Positions 1 to 9,641 are shown, numbered from the stretch's first letter. The stretch: 14,177 bases of DNA from JASJBU01 sp965372385 (GCA_965372385.1 CBDVCD010000065.1:1-14177), one strand, 5' to 3'. Translations and numbers: made by a program. Notes: generated by a model not told the origin, from the letters alone.

Positions 1-204
1 ATAAAGTCACGAGTTGGAGTATTCATCAGTAAAGTTACCGGTGAAAAAATAGAGAAAGCCGCCACCGTACAGGTTCATACCGATGTTGATGACCCGAGTA
101 CTCCATTTGATAAACTACCGGAAAAGGCATACATTGCGCTCGGGAGTCGGCCGGATAGTCGCTGCTTTACTCAGGTAAGGTGGAGGAAAGTCCGGGCTCC
201 ATAG
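1..204 (+). CDS. Unidentified partial open frame running into rnpB
   Basis: This frame is open from the window edge to a TAG at 202-204; the other two forward frames have stops in the first 60 bases. The part before rnpB (about residues 1-47) reads like a protein end rich in Val, Thr and Lys, with stretches such as VGVFISKVTGEK and TDVDDPSTPFDKLP, perhaps beta-stranded. I do not recognise a family. It is more AT-rich, with many codons ending in A or T, unlike the genes downstream. The last ~20 codons lie inside the RNase P RNA and cannot be free to encode a selected protein sequence. It may be the 3' end of a gene whose own stop was lost, a remnant, or chance. No start lies in the window. Confidence 0.25.
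   Translation: MKSRVGVFISKVTGEKIEKAATVQVHTDVDDPSTPFDKLPEKAYIALGSRPDSRCFTQVRWRKVRAP
107..142 (+). promoter_or_regulatory. Predicted rnpB promoter
   Basis: A -35 element TTGATA (107-112, five of six matches to TTGACA) is followed by a 17-base spacer and a -10 element TACATT (130-135, four of six matches to TATAAT). The -10 ends six bases before G142, the first base of the P1 helix of RNase P RNA, so the predicted start of transcription equals the expected mature 5' end. The discriminator between -10 and +1, GCGCTC, is GC-rich, a trait of stringently controlled stable-RNA promoters. That regulation is inferred. The promoter lies inside the open frame at the left edge. Confidence 0.6.
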
Positions 205-514
205 GGCAGGGTGCCAGGTAACGCCTGGGAGGCGTGAGCCTACGGAAAGTGCCACAGAAAATATACCGCCTAAGCGTCCTACGGGACGCCGGTAAGGGTG
301 AAATGGTGCGGTAAGAGCGCACCGCGCTTCTGGCAACAGGAGTGGCAGGGTAAACCCCACCTCGGAGCAAGACCAAATAGGGGAATATGTACTCTCAGGA
401 GTGCAAAGTGTGGCCCGCACTATTCCCGGGTAGGTCGCTTGAAATGTGTGGTGACGCACATCCCAGATGAATGACTGTCCACGACAGAACCCGGCTTATA
501 GGCCGGCTCCCACT
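142..514 (+). ncRNA. rnpB: RNase P RNA, catalytic subunit, type A
   Basis: This is the RNA component of RNase P, which cuts 5' leaders from pre-tRNAs. The conserved regions appear in order: the GAGGAAAGTCC block at 183-193, the following CCATAGGGCAGG and GGTAACGCC, ACAGAAAATATACCGCC, GGTAAGGGTGAAA and GGTAAGAGCGCACCG, GAGCAAGACCAAATAGGGG, and the 3' block AGATGAATGACTG through ACAGAACCCGGCTTA (about 465-497). Helix P1 pairs 142-152 with 501-511, with one G-U pair. L15 carries GGTAAACCCCACC (349-361), which should pair with tRNA CCA. P12 is GCGTCC/GGACGC around a UACG tetraloop (274-289). P3 is a short simple hairpin (165-180), smaller than that of E. coli. The exact 3' end is uncertain by a few bases. 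Confidence 0.97.
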
Positions 515-518
515 TTTT
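491..518 (+). terminator. Weak possible 3' end signal of rnpB
   Basis: Directly after P1 comes a run of five T (514-518), and CCGGC (491-495) can pair with GCCGG (502-506). The hairpin competes with P1 of the mature RNA and is separated from the T-run by seven bases, so it is not a standard intrinsic terminator. The 3' end may instead come from termination on P1 plus the T-run or from processing. No better terminator is visible before the mraZ promoter. Confidence 0.25.
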
Positions 519-679
519 GCCGTGCCCTAATCAGAACCTTCTTCCTGGATTACTTAATAAATCACTTTAGCTCTTAATCCTATTTTCCTGTATTTGAAGT
601 GGATGTCCTTATCCTTCGCGAGCTGTAACTTACTTCCCGTAAGCCACTGAGTCCAAAGTAATTTTCCCCGTTCTTTACC
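515..679 (+). other. AT-rich spacer between rnpB and the mraZ promoter
   Basis: I see no credible gene in this stretch: the forward frames are broken by stops, and a 60-codon frame on the opposite strand that crosses into the mraZ promoter has no recognisable content. A small perfect hairpin, CTTAC-TTCCC-GTAAG, lies at 629-643. A/T-rich bases at about 654-665 sit just upstream of the mraZ -35 and could act as a weak UP element. No tRNA or known small RNA was recognised. Confidence 0.5.
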
Positions 680-714
680 TTGACAAGGTGGGGAATCGAC
701 ACATAATATGGTTA
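680..714 (+). promoter_or_regulatory. Predicted mraZ (dcw operon) promoter
   Basis: A perfect -35 TTGACA (680-685) is followed by a 16-base spacer and a -10 CATAAT (702-707, five of six matches). Transcription would start near 713-715. This is the strongest sigma70-like promoter I can see ahead of the cluster, and it sits in the same place as the mra promoter of other gammaproteobacteria. The transcript would have a leader of about 55 bases before the mraZ TTG, carrying most of the TGG repeats. Confidence 0.75.
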
Positions 715-743
715 GAAGTGGAAAAAAGTGGGTCAAAAGGGAA
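689..743 (+). promoter_or_regulatory. MraZ-box operator array (10-bp periodic TGG repeats)
   Basis: MraZ is known to bind direct repeats of TGGGN separated by five bases upstream of its own gene. Here such units lie in exact 10-base register: TGGGG (689), a missing unit at 699 (ACACA), TGGTT (709), TGGAA (719), TGGGT (729) and GGGAA (739). The last three form the compact core box just downstream of the predicted transcription start. The first lies in the promoter spacer and the second directly follows the -10. The layout predicts autorepression. Binding itself is inferred from the family. Confidence 0.75.
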
Positions 744-751
744 AACCACTC

Positions 752-760
752 AAGGGGGGG
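752..760 (+). promoter_or_regulatory. Ribosome binding site that fixes the mraZ TTG start
   Basis: AAGGGGGGG lies eight bases before TTG 769 and is the only Shine-Dalgarno-like stretch near the conserved MraZ N-terminus. It supports TTG over the in-frame ATG at 688, which would be upstream of the predicted transcription start. Confidence 0.7.
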
Positions 761-768
761 CGCTGATT

Positions 769-1224
769 TTGTTTCGTGGGGTTACCACTCTCAATTTGGA
801 TACCAAAGGTCGTTTTGCGATACCCACCAAGTATCGTGAATCGCTGGTGGATAGCTGTGCCTCCCAGCTGGTGATTACGGTTGATAAGGATCGTTGTCTG
901 CTGATCTATCCTGAGCCAAATTGGCTTGAGATCGAAAAAAAGATCAATGACCTGCCCACGTTCAACAAAGCAAGCCGTATCTTGAAACGCCTCTACATTG
1001 GGCACGCCTCAGAGGTGGAGATGGATGGACAGGGACGGGTTTTGCTCCCAGCTAAATTGAGGAGTTTTGCCGGCCTGGAGAAAAAGGTCGCACTGGTGGG
1101 CCAGGGCGAATATCTGGAGTTATGGAATGAGGCGGTTTGGGACCAGCAGCGGGATGATTGGCTCGAGAACGTGGATCTCGATGAACTCGAGCTACCGCCC
1201 GAGCTCGAATCGCTCACCTTCTGA
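769..1224 (+). CDS. mraZ: Transcriptional regulator MraZ
   Basis: MraZ is a DNA-binding protein that represses the dcw cluster from repeats in its own promoter. The product is 151 residues, close to the 152 of E. coli. Two SpoVT/AbrB-like halves are visible, each with the family motif: DTKGRFAIP (residues 11-19) and DGQGRVLLP (86-94). The TTG start gives the family N-terminus MFRGVTTLNLD and has a purine-rich ribosome site at 752-760. The frame is also open back to an ATG at 688, but that lies inside the promoter and would add 27 residues unlike the family. The acidic C-terminus (DLDELELPPELESL) runs into rsmH, whose ATG shares one base with the stop (TGATG). It is the first gene of the operon and probably represses its own transcription. 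Confidence 0.96.
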   Translation: MFRGVTTLNLDTKGRFAIPTKYRESLVDSCASQLVITVDKDRCLLIYPEPNWLEIEKKINDLPTFNKASRILKRLYIGHASEVEMDGQGRVLLPAKLRSFAGLEKKVALVGQGEYLELWNEAVWDQQRDDWLENVDLDELELPPELESLTF

Positions 1225-2162
1225 TGATGGAGTCGGATGAAGCACACCGACCGGTCCTTCTGGAAGCGTCGGTAGAGGCCCTGTCGATCGATCCCACCGG
1301 TGTCTATCTGGACGGCACCTTTGGTCGTGGTGGACACAGCCGGCTGATTCTTCAGAGGCTGGGTGAGCGGGGGCGACTGATCGCCATCGATAAAGATCCA
1401 GACGCCATTGCATTTGCGCAACAGAGGTTTGCTGAGGATACACGGTTTCAGATCGTACGGGGGAGCTTCGCCATGTTGGCTGAGGTGGCTGAGAAGGCAG
1501 GTGTGACGGGCCAGGTCGATGGCATTTTACTCGATCTGGGAGTCTCCTCTCCCCAGTTGGATCGGGCGGAACGTGGCTTCAGCTTTTTACAGGATGGTCC
1601 CCTGGATATGCGTATGGACCCGGCTTCCGGTCAATCCGCCGCCCAGTGGCTGGCGGGGGCTAGAGCGAAGGAGATCGCGGATGTGTTGAAGGAATATGGT
1701 GAGGAGCGTCACGCGAAGCGTATTGCCCGGGCGATCGTGGCGGCCAGGGCGGAGCAACCCATACACACCACCCTGGAACTGGCCGAGATCGTTTCCCAAG
1801 CCAACCCATCCTGGGAGAAGGGCAAGCATCCGGCGACCCGCAGTTTTCAGGCGATACGTATCTATATAAATAGGGAACTGGATGAGCTGAAGCAGTGTCT
1901 GCAGCAGGTGTTGGATGTGCTGGCGCCGGGCGGGCGGTTGGCGGTGATCAGCTTTCACTCTTTGGAGGACCGCATCGTCAAGCGATTCATGCGGGATCAG
2001 GCAAAGGGTGACCGGTTTCCGCCGAAACTGCCGGTCACACAGGCACAGCTGCAGCCCCGGCTGCGGGTGGTTGGCCGGGCGATCCGTGCGGATGAGGCTG
2101 AAGTGGCGGTAAATCCACGTGCCCGCAGTGCGGTATTACGCCTAGCGGAGCGGTTGGCATGA
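1224..2162 (+). CDS. rsmH: 16S rRNA (cytosine-1402 N4)-methyltransferase RsmH
   Basis: RsmH (MraW) uses S-adenosylmethionine to methylate N4 of C1402 in the decoding site of 16S rRNA. At 312 residues it matches the usual length (313 in E. coli). The SAM site is visible as YLDGTFGRGGHS (residues 28-39) and DLGVSSPQLD (from 104), followed by GFSF and GPLDMRMD. The central part is the helical insertion of the family, and the C-terminal motif ISFHSLEDR lies at 242-250. The start ATG overlaps the mraZ stop by one base; a second ATG follows directly at 1227 and could be used instead. There is no strong ribosome site, so translation is probably coupled to mraZ. Its 3' end overlaps ftsL as ATGA. Confidence 0.97.
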   Translation: MMESDEAHRPVLLEASVEALSIDPTGVYLDGTFGRGGHSRLILQRLGERGRLIAIDKDPDAIAFAQQRFAEDTRFQIVRGSFAMLAEVAEKAGVTGQVDGILLDLGVSSPQLDRAERGFSFLQDGPLDMRMDPASGQSAAQWLAGARAKEIADVLKEYGEERHAKRIARAIVAARAEQPIHTTLELAEIVSQANPSWEKGKHPATRSFQAIRIYINRELDELKQCLQQVLDVLAPGGRLAVISFHSLEDRIVKRFMRDQAKGDRFPPKLPVTQAQLQPRLRVVGRAIRADEAEVAVNPRARSAVLRLAERLA

Positions 2163-2431
2163 GTCGGGCGCGATTGGGTCTGCTGACGCTGTTGTTGCTG
2201 GCGGTGATCGCCTCCGGTATCGCCGTCGTGTATGTGAAGTATTTGAGTCGTAAACAGTTTGTTGAGTTACAGGAACTCCAGACAGAACGGGAGAAGATTG
2301 GTATCGAATGGGGACGTCTGCAACTGGAAGAGAGCACCCTGGCAACCCATGCAACGGTGGAAGATACGGCACGGGGTCGGCTGGGTATGCATCTGCCCCG
2401 GATCGATGAAGTGGTGGTGATCAGGCACTGA
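2159..2431 (+). CDS. ftsL: Cell division protein FtsL
   Basis: FtsL is a small bitopic inner-membrane protein that joins FtsB and FtsQ and helps activate FtsW and FtsI at the septum. The 90 residues show a very short cytoplasmic N-terminus, one membrane helix at about residues 5-27 (LGLLTLLLLAVIASGIAVVYV), then a periplasmic heptad-like coiled coil at about 30-65 with regularly spaced hydrophobic residues, and a C-terminal part with GRLGMHLP, as in other FtsL proteins. Sequence conservation in this family is low, so the call rests on size, topology and position between rsmH and ftsI. It is shorter than E. coli FtsL (121), mainly in the cytoplasmic part. The start overlaps rsmH (ATGA), and ftsI follows after two bases. 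Confidence 0.92.
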   Translation: MSRARLGLLTLLLLAVIASGIAVVYVKYLSRKQFVELQELQTEREKIGIEWGRLQLEESTLATHATVEDTARGRLGMHLPRIDEVVVIRH

Positions 2432-2433
2432 AT

Positions 2434-4163
2434 ATGGCGAAGCGCAGGAAAAAACAGCCTCAGGCGGAACAGCAGCGGGTGCCGAGCTATCGGGCCCGGC
2501 GTATCTTTGTGCTTGTCCTGCTGGCGGTAGCCTTCAGTACTTTGATTTGGGCTTCCGTCGACCGGCAGGTATTCCAAACCGTCTTTCTCCAGGAGCAGGG
2601 AGATAGACGCTATCTCCGCACCATGCACGTCAGCGCCGGTCGCGGCATGATTACCGACCGCAATGGTGAACCCCTGGCGATCAGCACCCCGGTCAAGACG
2701 GTCACTGCCAATCCACGCAAGGTCTCGGCCGGCAGGGAAACGGTTGGGGCCCTGTCGGCGGCGCTCAACCTGAATCCGGATCGCCTGCGGCGCCTGCTTG
2801 CCAGTGACCGGGGCTTTGTCTATCTGAAACGGCGTATCAATCCGGATCTGGCCAAACAGGTCGAGGCGTTGGATCTGCAAGGCGTGGATCTGACGACGGA
2901 ATATCGCCGTTTCTATCCCAGCGGCGAAGTCATGGCCCACATCCTGGGTTTTACCGGCATCGACGATCAGGGCCAGGAGGGCCTTGAACTGACCTATGAC
3001 GATTGGCTGAGCGGCACTTCTGGCGCCAAGCGGGTAATCAAGGACGGCCGTGGCCGGGTGGTGGAGGATGTTGAGAATATCAGCAGTCCACAACCGGGTA
3101 ATGATCTGGTGTTGAGTATCGATCGACGTCTGCAGTTCCTTGCCTATCGGGAGCTCAAGGCGGCGGTGAACAAACACCGGGCCCGTTCAGGTTCCGCGGT
3201 GATCCTGGATAGCAAGACGGGAGAGGTCCTGGCGATGGTCAATGATCCCTCCTACAACCCGAACAGTCGCCGCGGCAATCGCCGTGACAGTCTGCGCAAC
3301 CGTGCGGTAACCGATGTGCTTGAACCCGGCTCGACGGTAAAGCCCTTCACGGTGGCTGCCGCCATGGAACAGGGCAAGTTGAAGCCCGATACTCCAATCG
3401 ATGTGAGTCCCGGGCAGATGCGGGTCGGCCGCTATCTGGTCAGAGATACCCGCAATTACGGCATGATCGACGTAGCGACCGTGCTGAGAAAATCCAGTAA
3501 CGTGGGGGCCAGCAAGATCGCCCTGGCGCTGCAGCCGGAGATCCTTTGGCGGTTCTACGATGGGCTGGGTTTTGGTAAAACCACGGAGAGCCTGTTTCCT
3601 GGGGAGTCCAGCGGCCGTCTGGCCCATTTTTCCGACTGGTCCAGTTTCGAACAGGCAACCCTCTCCTTCGGTTATGGTCTCTCGGTAACCCCCCTGCAAC
3701 TGGCCAGGGCCTATGCGGTGCTGGGGAACGATGGGATGCGCCTGCCCGTGTCTCTACTCAAGCTTGAAGAACCACCCAAGGGTGAGCGGGTGATGCGCAG
3801 AAGCACCGCTCGGGCGGTGGTTGAAATGCTCGAGGCGGTGGTTGGCACCGAGGGTACCGCACCGCTGGCGGCCATTCCGGGTTATCGGGTGGCAGGCAAG
3901 ACCGGCACCGCCAAGAAGTCGGTGGCGGGTGGTTATGCGGAGGACAAGTATCTCTCCCTGTTCGTTGGCATGGTGCCCGCGAGCAATCCCAGGTTGGTGA
4001 TGGCGGTGATTATCGATGAGCCGGGTGGCAAGGATTTCTATGGTGGCAAAGTGGCGGCGCCGCTGTTCTCCAAGGTGATGGTCGACGCCCTGCGGATCTT
4101 GAATATCCCCCCGGATGCCCCGCTGCTGCACAAGCCGCTCCTGGTGGTTAGGGAAGGGCGCAA

Positions 4164-4167
<4 letters not shown>
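2434..4167 (+). CDS. ftsI: Septal peptidoglycan transpeptidase FtsI (PBP3)
   Basis: FtsI is the class B penicillin-binding protein that cross-links septal peptidoglycan together with FtsW. The product has 577 residues (588 in E. coli). It has a basic cytoplasmic start (MAKRRKKQ), one membrane anchor at about residues 23-45, the pedestal motif RGMITDRNGEPLA from 70, and a C-terminal transpeptidase domain. The three catalytic motifs are intact: STVK with the acylated Ser at 300, SSN at 354-356, and KTGT at 489-492. No mutation or break is seen. It starts two bases after ftsL, and its stop overlaps murE as ATGA. It would be the target of beta-lactams such as aztreonam in this organism, as known for the family. 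Confidence 0.98.
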
Positions 4168-5833
<1,666 letters not shown>

Positions 5834-5837
<4 letters not shown>

Positions 5838-7201
5838 CGATGATGAGCCTATCGACCGCCGCACAGATACTCCAGGCGCCGCTGCACGGGATGGATCGTG
5901 AATTCACCTCGGTGAGTACCGATACCCGTTCCCTGCAGCCCGGGGCCCTGTTTGTGGCCCTGCGGGGGCCGAACTTCGATGGTCACCGGTTTCTGGATGC
6001 GGCACAGCAAAAGGGCGCGGTGGGTGCCCTGGTGAGTGAATTGCCGGAGGCCCGACTGCCATCCATCCGGGTGGAGGATACCCGTCTCTCCCTGGGCCGG
6101 TTGGCAGCCGGTTGGCGCAAGAGCCATCCCGTTCCGCTGGTGGCGGTTACCGGCAGTAACGGCAAGACTACGGTGAAGGAGATGATTGCCGCGATTCTGA
6201 GCCAAGGCGCTCCAGTGCTGGCGACCCGCGGCAATCTGAACAACGATATCGGCATGCCTCTGAGCCTGTTGCGGTTGCAGGATGAGTCTTTTGCCGTGCT
6301 GGAGATGGGTGCCAATCATGCGGGTGAGATTGCCTATCTGAGCCACATTGCCCAGCCGGATGTGGCGGTGATTACCAACGCCGGGGCGGCACATCTGGAG
6401 GGTTTCGGCGATCTGGCTGGGGTGGCCAGGGCCAAGGGCGAGATCCTCTCCGGCTTGGCTGAGGGGGGTGTCGCGGTGTTGAATGCGGACGATCCCCATT
6501 ACTCACTCTGGCGGGAGCTGGCCGGGGCCAGGCGCAGCATGACCTTTGGCTTCAGCCCGGCGGCGGATGTGGCTGCCGACCTCGAGACAGTGGAGACCCG
6601 CTGGACCGATAGGGGGTTTCACAGCCACTTCAATGTATCCAGCCCGGCAGGTAGGTTCCCGGTGAGCCTGGAACTGGCCGGACAACACAATCTGTTGAAT
6701 GCCCTGGCGGCGATCACGGCCTGCCTGGCGTTGCATACCTCCATTGGCGATATTCAACAGGGTCTGGCCAGCCAGCAACCGGTGACCGGGCGTCTGCAGA
6801 TCCGCATCGCCGACTCCGGTCCGCGGGTGATCGATGACAGCTACAACGCCAATCCGGACTCCATGGCGGCGGCCATCGATGTGCTGAAGACCGCCCCCGG
6901 CCGTCGCTGGCTGGTGATGGGGGATCTGGCGGAGCTGGGCGAGGCGGCGGTCTCCCTGCATGCCGGGGTTGGCGAACGGGCCAGAGCCGCCGGGATCGAC
7001 TTCCTTTGGAGTCTGGGTCCGCGGAGCCGTGCTGCCAGCGAGAGCTTCGGCCCCGGTGGCCGGCATTTCGATGACCACGCGGCCCTTCTTTCAGCCTTGA
7101 GGCAGTCACTGGCTGGTGGGGACAGCGTGCTGGTAAAGGGCTCCCGTAGCGCTGTCATGGAACAGGTGGTGGCTGCCCTGCTGCAAGGGGAGGGAGACTG
7201 A
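5834..7201 (+). CDS. murF: UDP-MurNAc-tripeptide:D-Ala-D-Ala ligase MurF
   Basis: MurF adds D-alanyl-D-alanine to complete the UDP-MurNAc-pentapeptide. The product has 455 residues (452 in E. coli). The N-terminal domain has STDTRSLQPGALFVAL, the ATPase domain has the P-loop TGSNGKTT (residues 106-113) and EMGANHAGEI (157-166), and the C-terminal domain has the MurF signature DDSYNANPDSM (334-344). The chosen start is GTG 5834, which overlaps the murE stop as GTGA and has AGGGAGA (5820-5826) about seven bases before it. Two in-frame ATG codons at 5840 and 5843 are credible alternatives, and MMSLSTAAQIL from 5840 aligns well with the E. coli N-terminus. The stop is two bases before mraY. Confidence 0.97.
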
Positions 7202-7203
7202 CC

Positions 7204-8286
7204 ATGCTGCTCTACTTTACCGAATGGTTGGCTCAGTACCACAGCGCCTTTAATGTCTTTCAGTACCTGACCCTGCGCACCATTCTCGGTGTGCTGACCG
7301 CGTTGCTGATCTCCCTGCTGGTCGGGCCGATGATGATCCGCCGCCTGAGCTTTCACCAGATAGGCCAGACCGTGCGGGAAGACGGGCCGGAAACCCACTT
7401 TTCCAAGGCCGGCACGCCCACTATGGGCGGGGCACTGATCCTGGTGGCGATCACGATTGCGACCTTGCTCTGGGCTGATCTGAGCAATCGCTATGTCTGG
7501 ATTGTGTTGCTGGTAACCCTGGCGTTTGGCGTTATCGGCCTGGTGGATGACTACAAGAAGCTGGTTTTGAAAGATCCCAAGGGATTGGTGGCGCGTTGGA
7601 AGTATTTCTGGCAATCGGTGGTGGGACTGGGGGCTGCCCTGATCCTCTATTTCGGTGCCAGCGATCCGGTTGAGACGGCGCTGTTGATACCTTATCTGAA
7701 GGATGTCTCTCTCGATTGGGGGCCGGTCTTCATTCTATTCACTTACCTGGTGATTGTCGGTTCTTCCAACGGGGTGAATCTCACCGACGGCCTGGATGGA
7801 CTGGCGATCCTGCCCACGGTGGTAGTCGGGGGCGCCTTGGGTGGCTTCGCCTACCTCTCGGGGCATGCGGATTTTGCCGCCTACCTGAAGATCCCCTATA
7901 TCCCCGGGGTAGGCGAGCTGATCATCTTTTGTGGCGCCATGGTAGGGGCGGGGCTTGGGTTTCTCTGGTTCAACACCTACCCGGCCCAGGTCTTCATGGG
8001 GGATGTGGGGGCTCTGGCCCTGGGTGCCGCCCTGGGGGTGGTAGCCGTGGCGGTGCGGCAGGAACTGGTGCTCTTCATTATGGGTGGAATCTTCGTCATG
8101 GAGACGGTCTCGGTGGTGTTGCAGGTCGCCTCCTACAAGTTGACGGGTCGGCGCATTTTCCGCATGGCCCCGCTGCACCACCATTTTGAATTGAAAGGCT
8201 GGCCCGAACCCCGGGTCATCGTGCGTTTTTGGATCATCACCGTGGTTTTGGTGCTGATTGGTCTGGCGAGTCTGAAGATCCGTTGA
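7204..8286 (+). CDS. mraY: Phospho-MurNAc-pentapeptide transferase MraY
   Basis: MraY is a polytopic inner-membrane enzyme that transfers phospho-MurNAc-pentapeptide to undecaprenyl phosphate, making lipid I. At 360 residues it is the same length as E. coli MraY, and motif positions agree: LVDDYKK with Asp115-Asp116, NLTDGLDGLA from 192, FMGDVGALALG with Asp267, and the triple histidine in PLHHHFELKGWPE from 325. The N-terminal half has the conserved RxDGPxxHxxKxGTPTMGG segment. About ten membrane helices alternate with the cytoplasmic catalytic loops. It begins two bases after murF, and its stop overlaps the murD start by one base (TGATG). The next steps in the pathway are MurG and then the flippase, which is not in this window. 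Confidence 0.98.
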   Translation: MLLYFTEWLAQYHSAFNVFQYLTLRTILGVLTALLISLLVGPMMIRRLSFHQIGQTVREDGPETHFSKAGTPTMGGALILVAITIATLLWADLSNRYVWIVLLVTLAFGVIGLVDDYKKLVLKDPKGLVARWKYFWQSVVGLGAALILYFGASDPVETALLIPYLKDVSLDWGPVFILFTYLVIVGSSNGVNLTDGLDGLAILPTVVVGGALGGFAYLSGHADFAAYLKIPYIPGVGELIIFCGAMVGAGLGFLWFNTYPAQVFMGDVGALALGAALGVVAVAVRQELVLFIMGGIFVMETVSVVLQVASYKLTGRRIFRMAPLHHHFELKGWPEPRVIVRFWIITVVLVLIGLASLKIR

Positions 8287-9641
8287 TGGAAGCGATAGCA
8301 CAGCAAACAGGTAAGACGTTGATCGTCGGTCTCGGCAAGACCGGGCTCTCCTGTGCCCGCTATCTGGCTCGCCAGGGTGTGGATATTGCAGTGACAGACA
8401 GCCGGTCGAAGCCCCCCGGCCTGGCTGAGATGCGCGAGGAACTGCCCGATCTGGCCCTCTTCCTCGGTGGATTCAGGCCGGAGGTCTTCGAGGCGGCCAG
8501 CCGCCTGGTGGTGAGCCCTGGTGTTGCCTTGCATGAACCACTCATCCGTACGGCCAAGGAGCGTGGGGCGGAGATCCTGGGGGATATCGAGCTCTTCGCC
8601 CGGGTAGCCCAGGCCCCGGTGGTGGCGATTACCGGCTCCAACGGCAAAAGCACGGTGACCACGCTGGTAGGCGAGATGGCCCGGCTGGCGGGACTCAAGG
8701 TGGCGATGGGGGGCAATCTGGGCAAGCCGGCCCTGGATCTGCTGGCGGAGGATGTCCAGCTCTATGTACTGGAACTCTCCAGCTTCCAGCTGGAAACCAC
8801 CCGTTCCCTGCGGGCCAAGGCGGCGGTGGTGTTGAATGTCTCGCCGGATCACATGGACCGTTACCGGGATCTGCAGGCATATGCCGCCTGCAAGGCGGTC
8901 ATCTACCAGGGGGCTGGTATCGGGGTGATCAATTGCGACGACCCACAGGTCCAGGCCATGTCGGGTATTGCCCGGACCGAGCTGAGCTTTAGTCTGAATA
9001 AGCTCCGGGAGGGCGACTTCGGGGTGTGTGAAAACCAGGGTGCCGACTGGCTCTGTCAGGGGTCAACCCCCTTGCTGCCGGTAACCGAGCTGCGTATTCC
9101 AGGTCGCCACAACCTGGCCAATGCATTGGCGGCGCTGGCCCTGGGAACTGCAGCGGGCCTGCCGATGGCGGCTATGCAGAGTGCACTGCGCAGTTTTTCT
9201 GGACTGCCTCACCGCACTCAATTCGTTGCCGAAAAACAGCAGTTGCGCTGGTACAACGATTCCAAAGGGACCAACGTGGGTGCGACCATCGCGGCCCTTG
9301 AGGGATTGCACCCGCAGCAGGGTGACAGTCGGACCGTTTTGATTGCCGGTGGTGACTGCAAGGGAGCGGATTTCTCTGAACTGTTACCCGTGGTTGAACG
9401 GACTGCCAGGGCGGTGATCCTGATCGGCAGAGATGCCCCAATGCTTGAAGCGGTACTCCAGGACAGGACCAGGCTGGTGCAGGCGACCTCACTGTCTGAA
9501 GCGGTCAGTCTGGCAATCAAGCTGGGCAGGCCTGGAGATCGGGTGTTGCTCTCTCCGGCCTGCGCCAGTTTCGACATGTTCCGTAACTTCGAGGTCCGCG
9601 GGGAGGCCTTCATCCAGGCGGTGGAGGCGTTGGCGGCATGA
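8286..9641 (+). CDS. murD: UDP-MurNAc-L-Ala:D-Glu ligase MurD
   Basis: MurD adds D-glutamate to UDP-MurNAc-L-alanine. With the ATG at 8286 the product has 451 residues (438 in E. coli). The N-terminal Rossmann-like domain has LIVGLGKTGLSCARYL, the central domain has the P-loop TGSNGKST (residues 116-123), LELSSFQLE, and Lys203 in AACKAVIY, the likely carbamylated lysine. The C-terminal domain has LPHRTQFV, WYNDSKGTN and SPACASFDMFRNFEVRG, all typical of MurD. The frame stays open back to 8229, but that longer form would overlap the end of mraY by 58 bases and add residues unlike the family; TGATG coupling at 8284-8288 favours 8286. The 3' end overlaps ftsW as ATGA. Confidence 0.97.
   Translation: MEAIAQQTGKTLIVGLGKTGLSCARYLARQGVDIAVTDSRSKPPGLAEMREELPDLALFLGGFRPEVFEAASRLVVSPGVALHEPLIRTAKERGAEILGDIELFARVAQAPVVAITGSNGKSTVTTLVGEMARLAGLKVAMGGNLGKPALDLLAEDVQLYVLELSSFQLETTRSLRAKAAVVLNVSPDHMDRYRDLQAYAACKAVIYQGAGIGVINCDDPQVQAMSGIARTELSFSLNKLREGDFGVCENQGADWLCQGSTPLLPVTELRIPGRHNLANALAALALGTAAGLPMAAMQSALRSFSGLPHRTQFVAEKQQLRWYNDSKGTNVGATIAALEGLHPQQGDSRTVLIAGGDCKGADFSELLPVVERTARAVILIGRDAPMLEAVLQDRTRLVQATSLSEAVSLAIKLGRPGDRVLLSPACASFDMFRNFEVRGEAFIQAVEALAA

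Noticed and set aside
115..459. Minus-strand open frames across 115-459
   Set aside because: They lie over the conserved RNase P RNA, and their sequence is just the complement of its structural elements.
629..643. Small hairpin CTTAC-TTCCC-GTAAG in the rnpB-mraZ spacer as a terminator or small RNA
   Set aside because: The stem has only five pairs, with no T-run after it and no promoter matched to it. It is too weak to name.
2035..3177. Long minus-strand open frame of 380 codons across the rsmH end, ftsL and the ftsI start
   Set aside because: Long antisense frames are common opposite GC-rich genes with strong third-position bias. It crosses three well-identified genes and contains no recognisable motif. 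The same applies to the other long minus-strand frames in the window.
7202..7203. An internal promoter or terminator at the 2-base gap between murF and mraY
   Set aside because: No -35/-10 pair or hairpin with a T-run was found near this junction by eye. The tight packing argues for one transcript, though internal promoters inside coding DNA cannot be excluded without mapping.
8229..8288. Upstream start for murD at 8229
   Set aside because: It would overlap the end of mraY by 58 bases and add 19 residues absent from MurD proteins; the TGATG junction at 8284-8288 gives the expected N-terminus.
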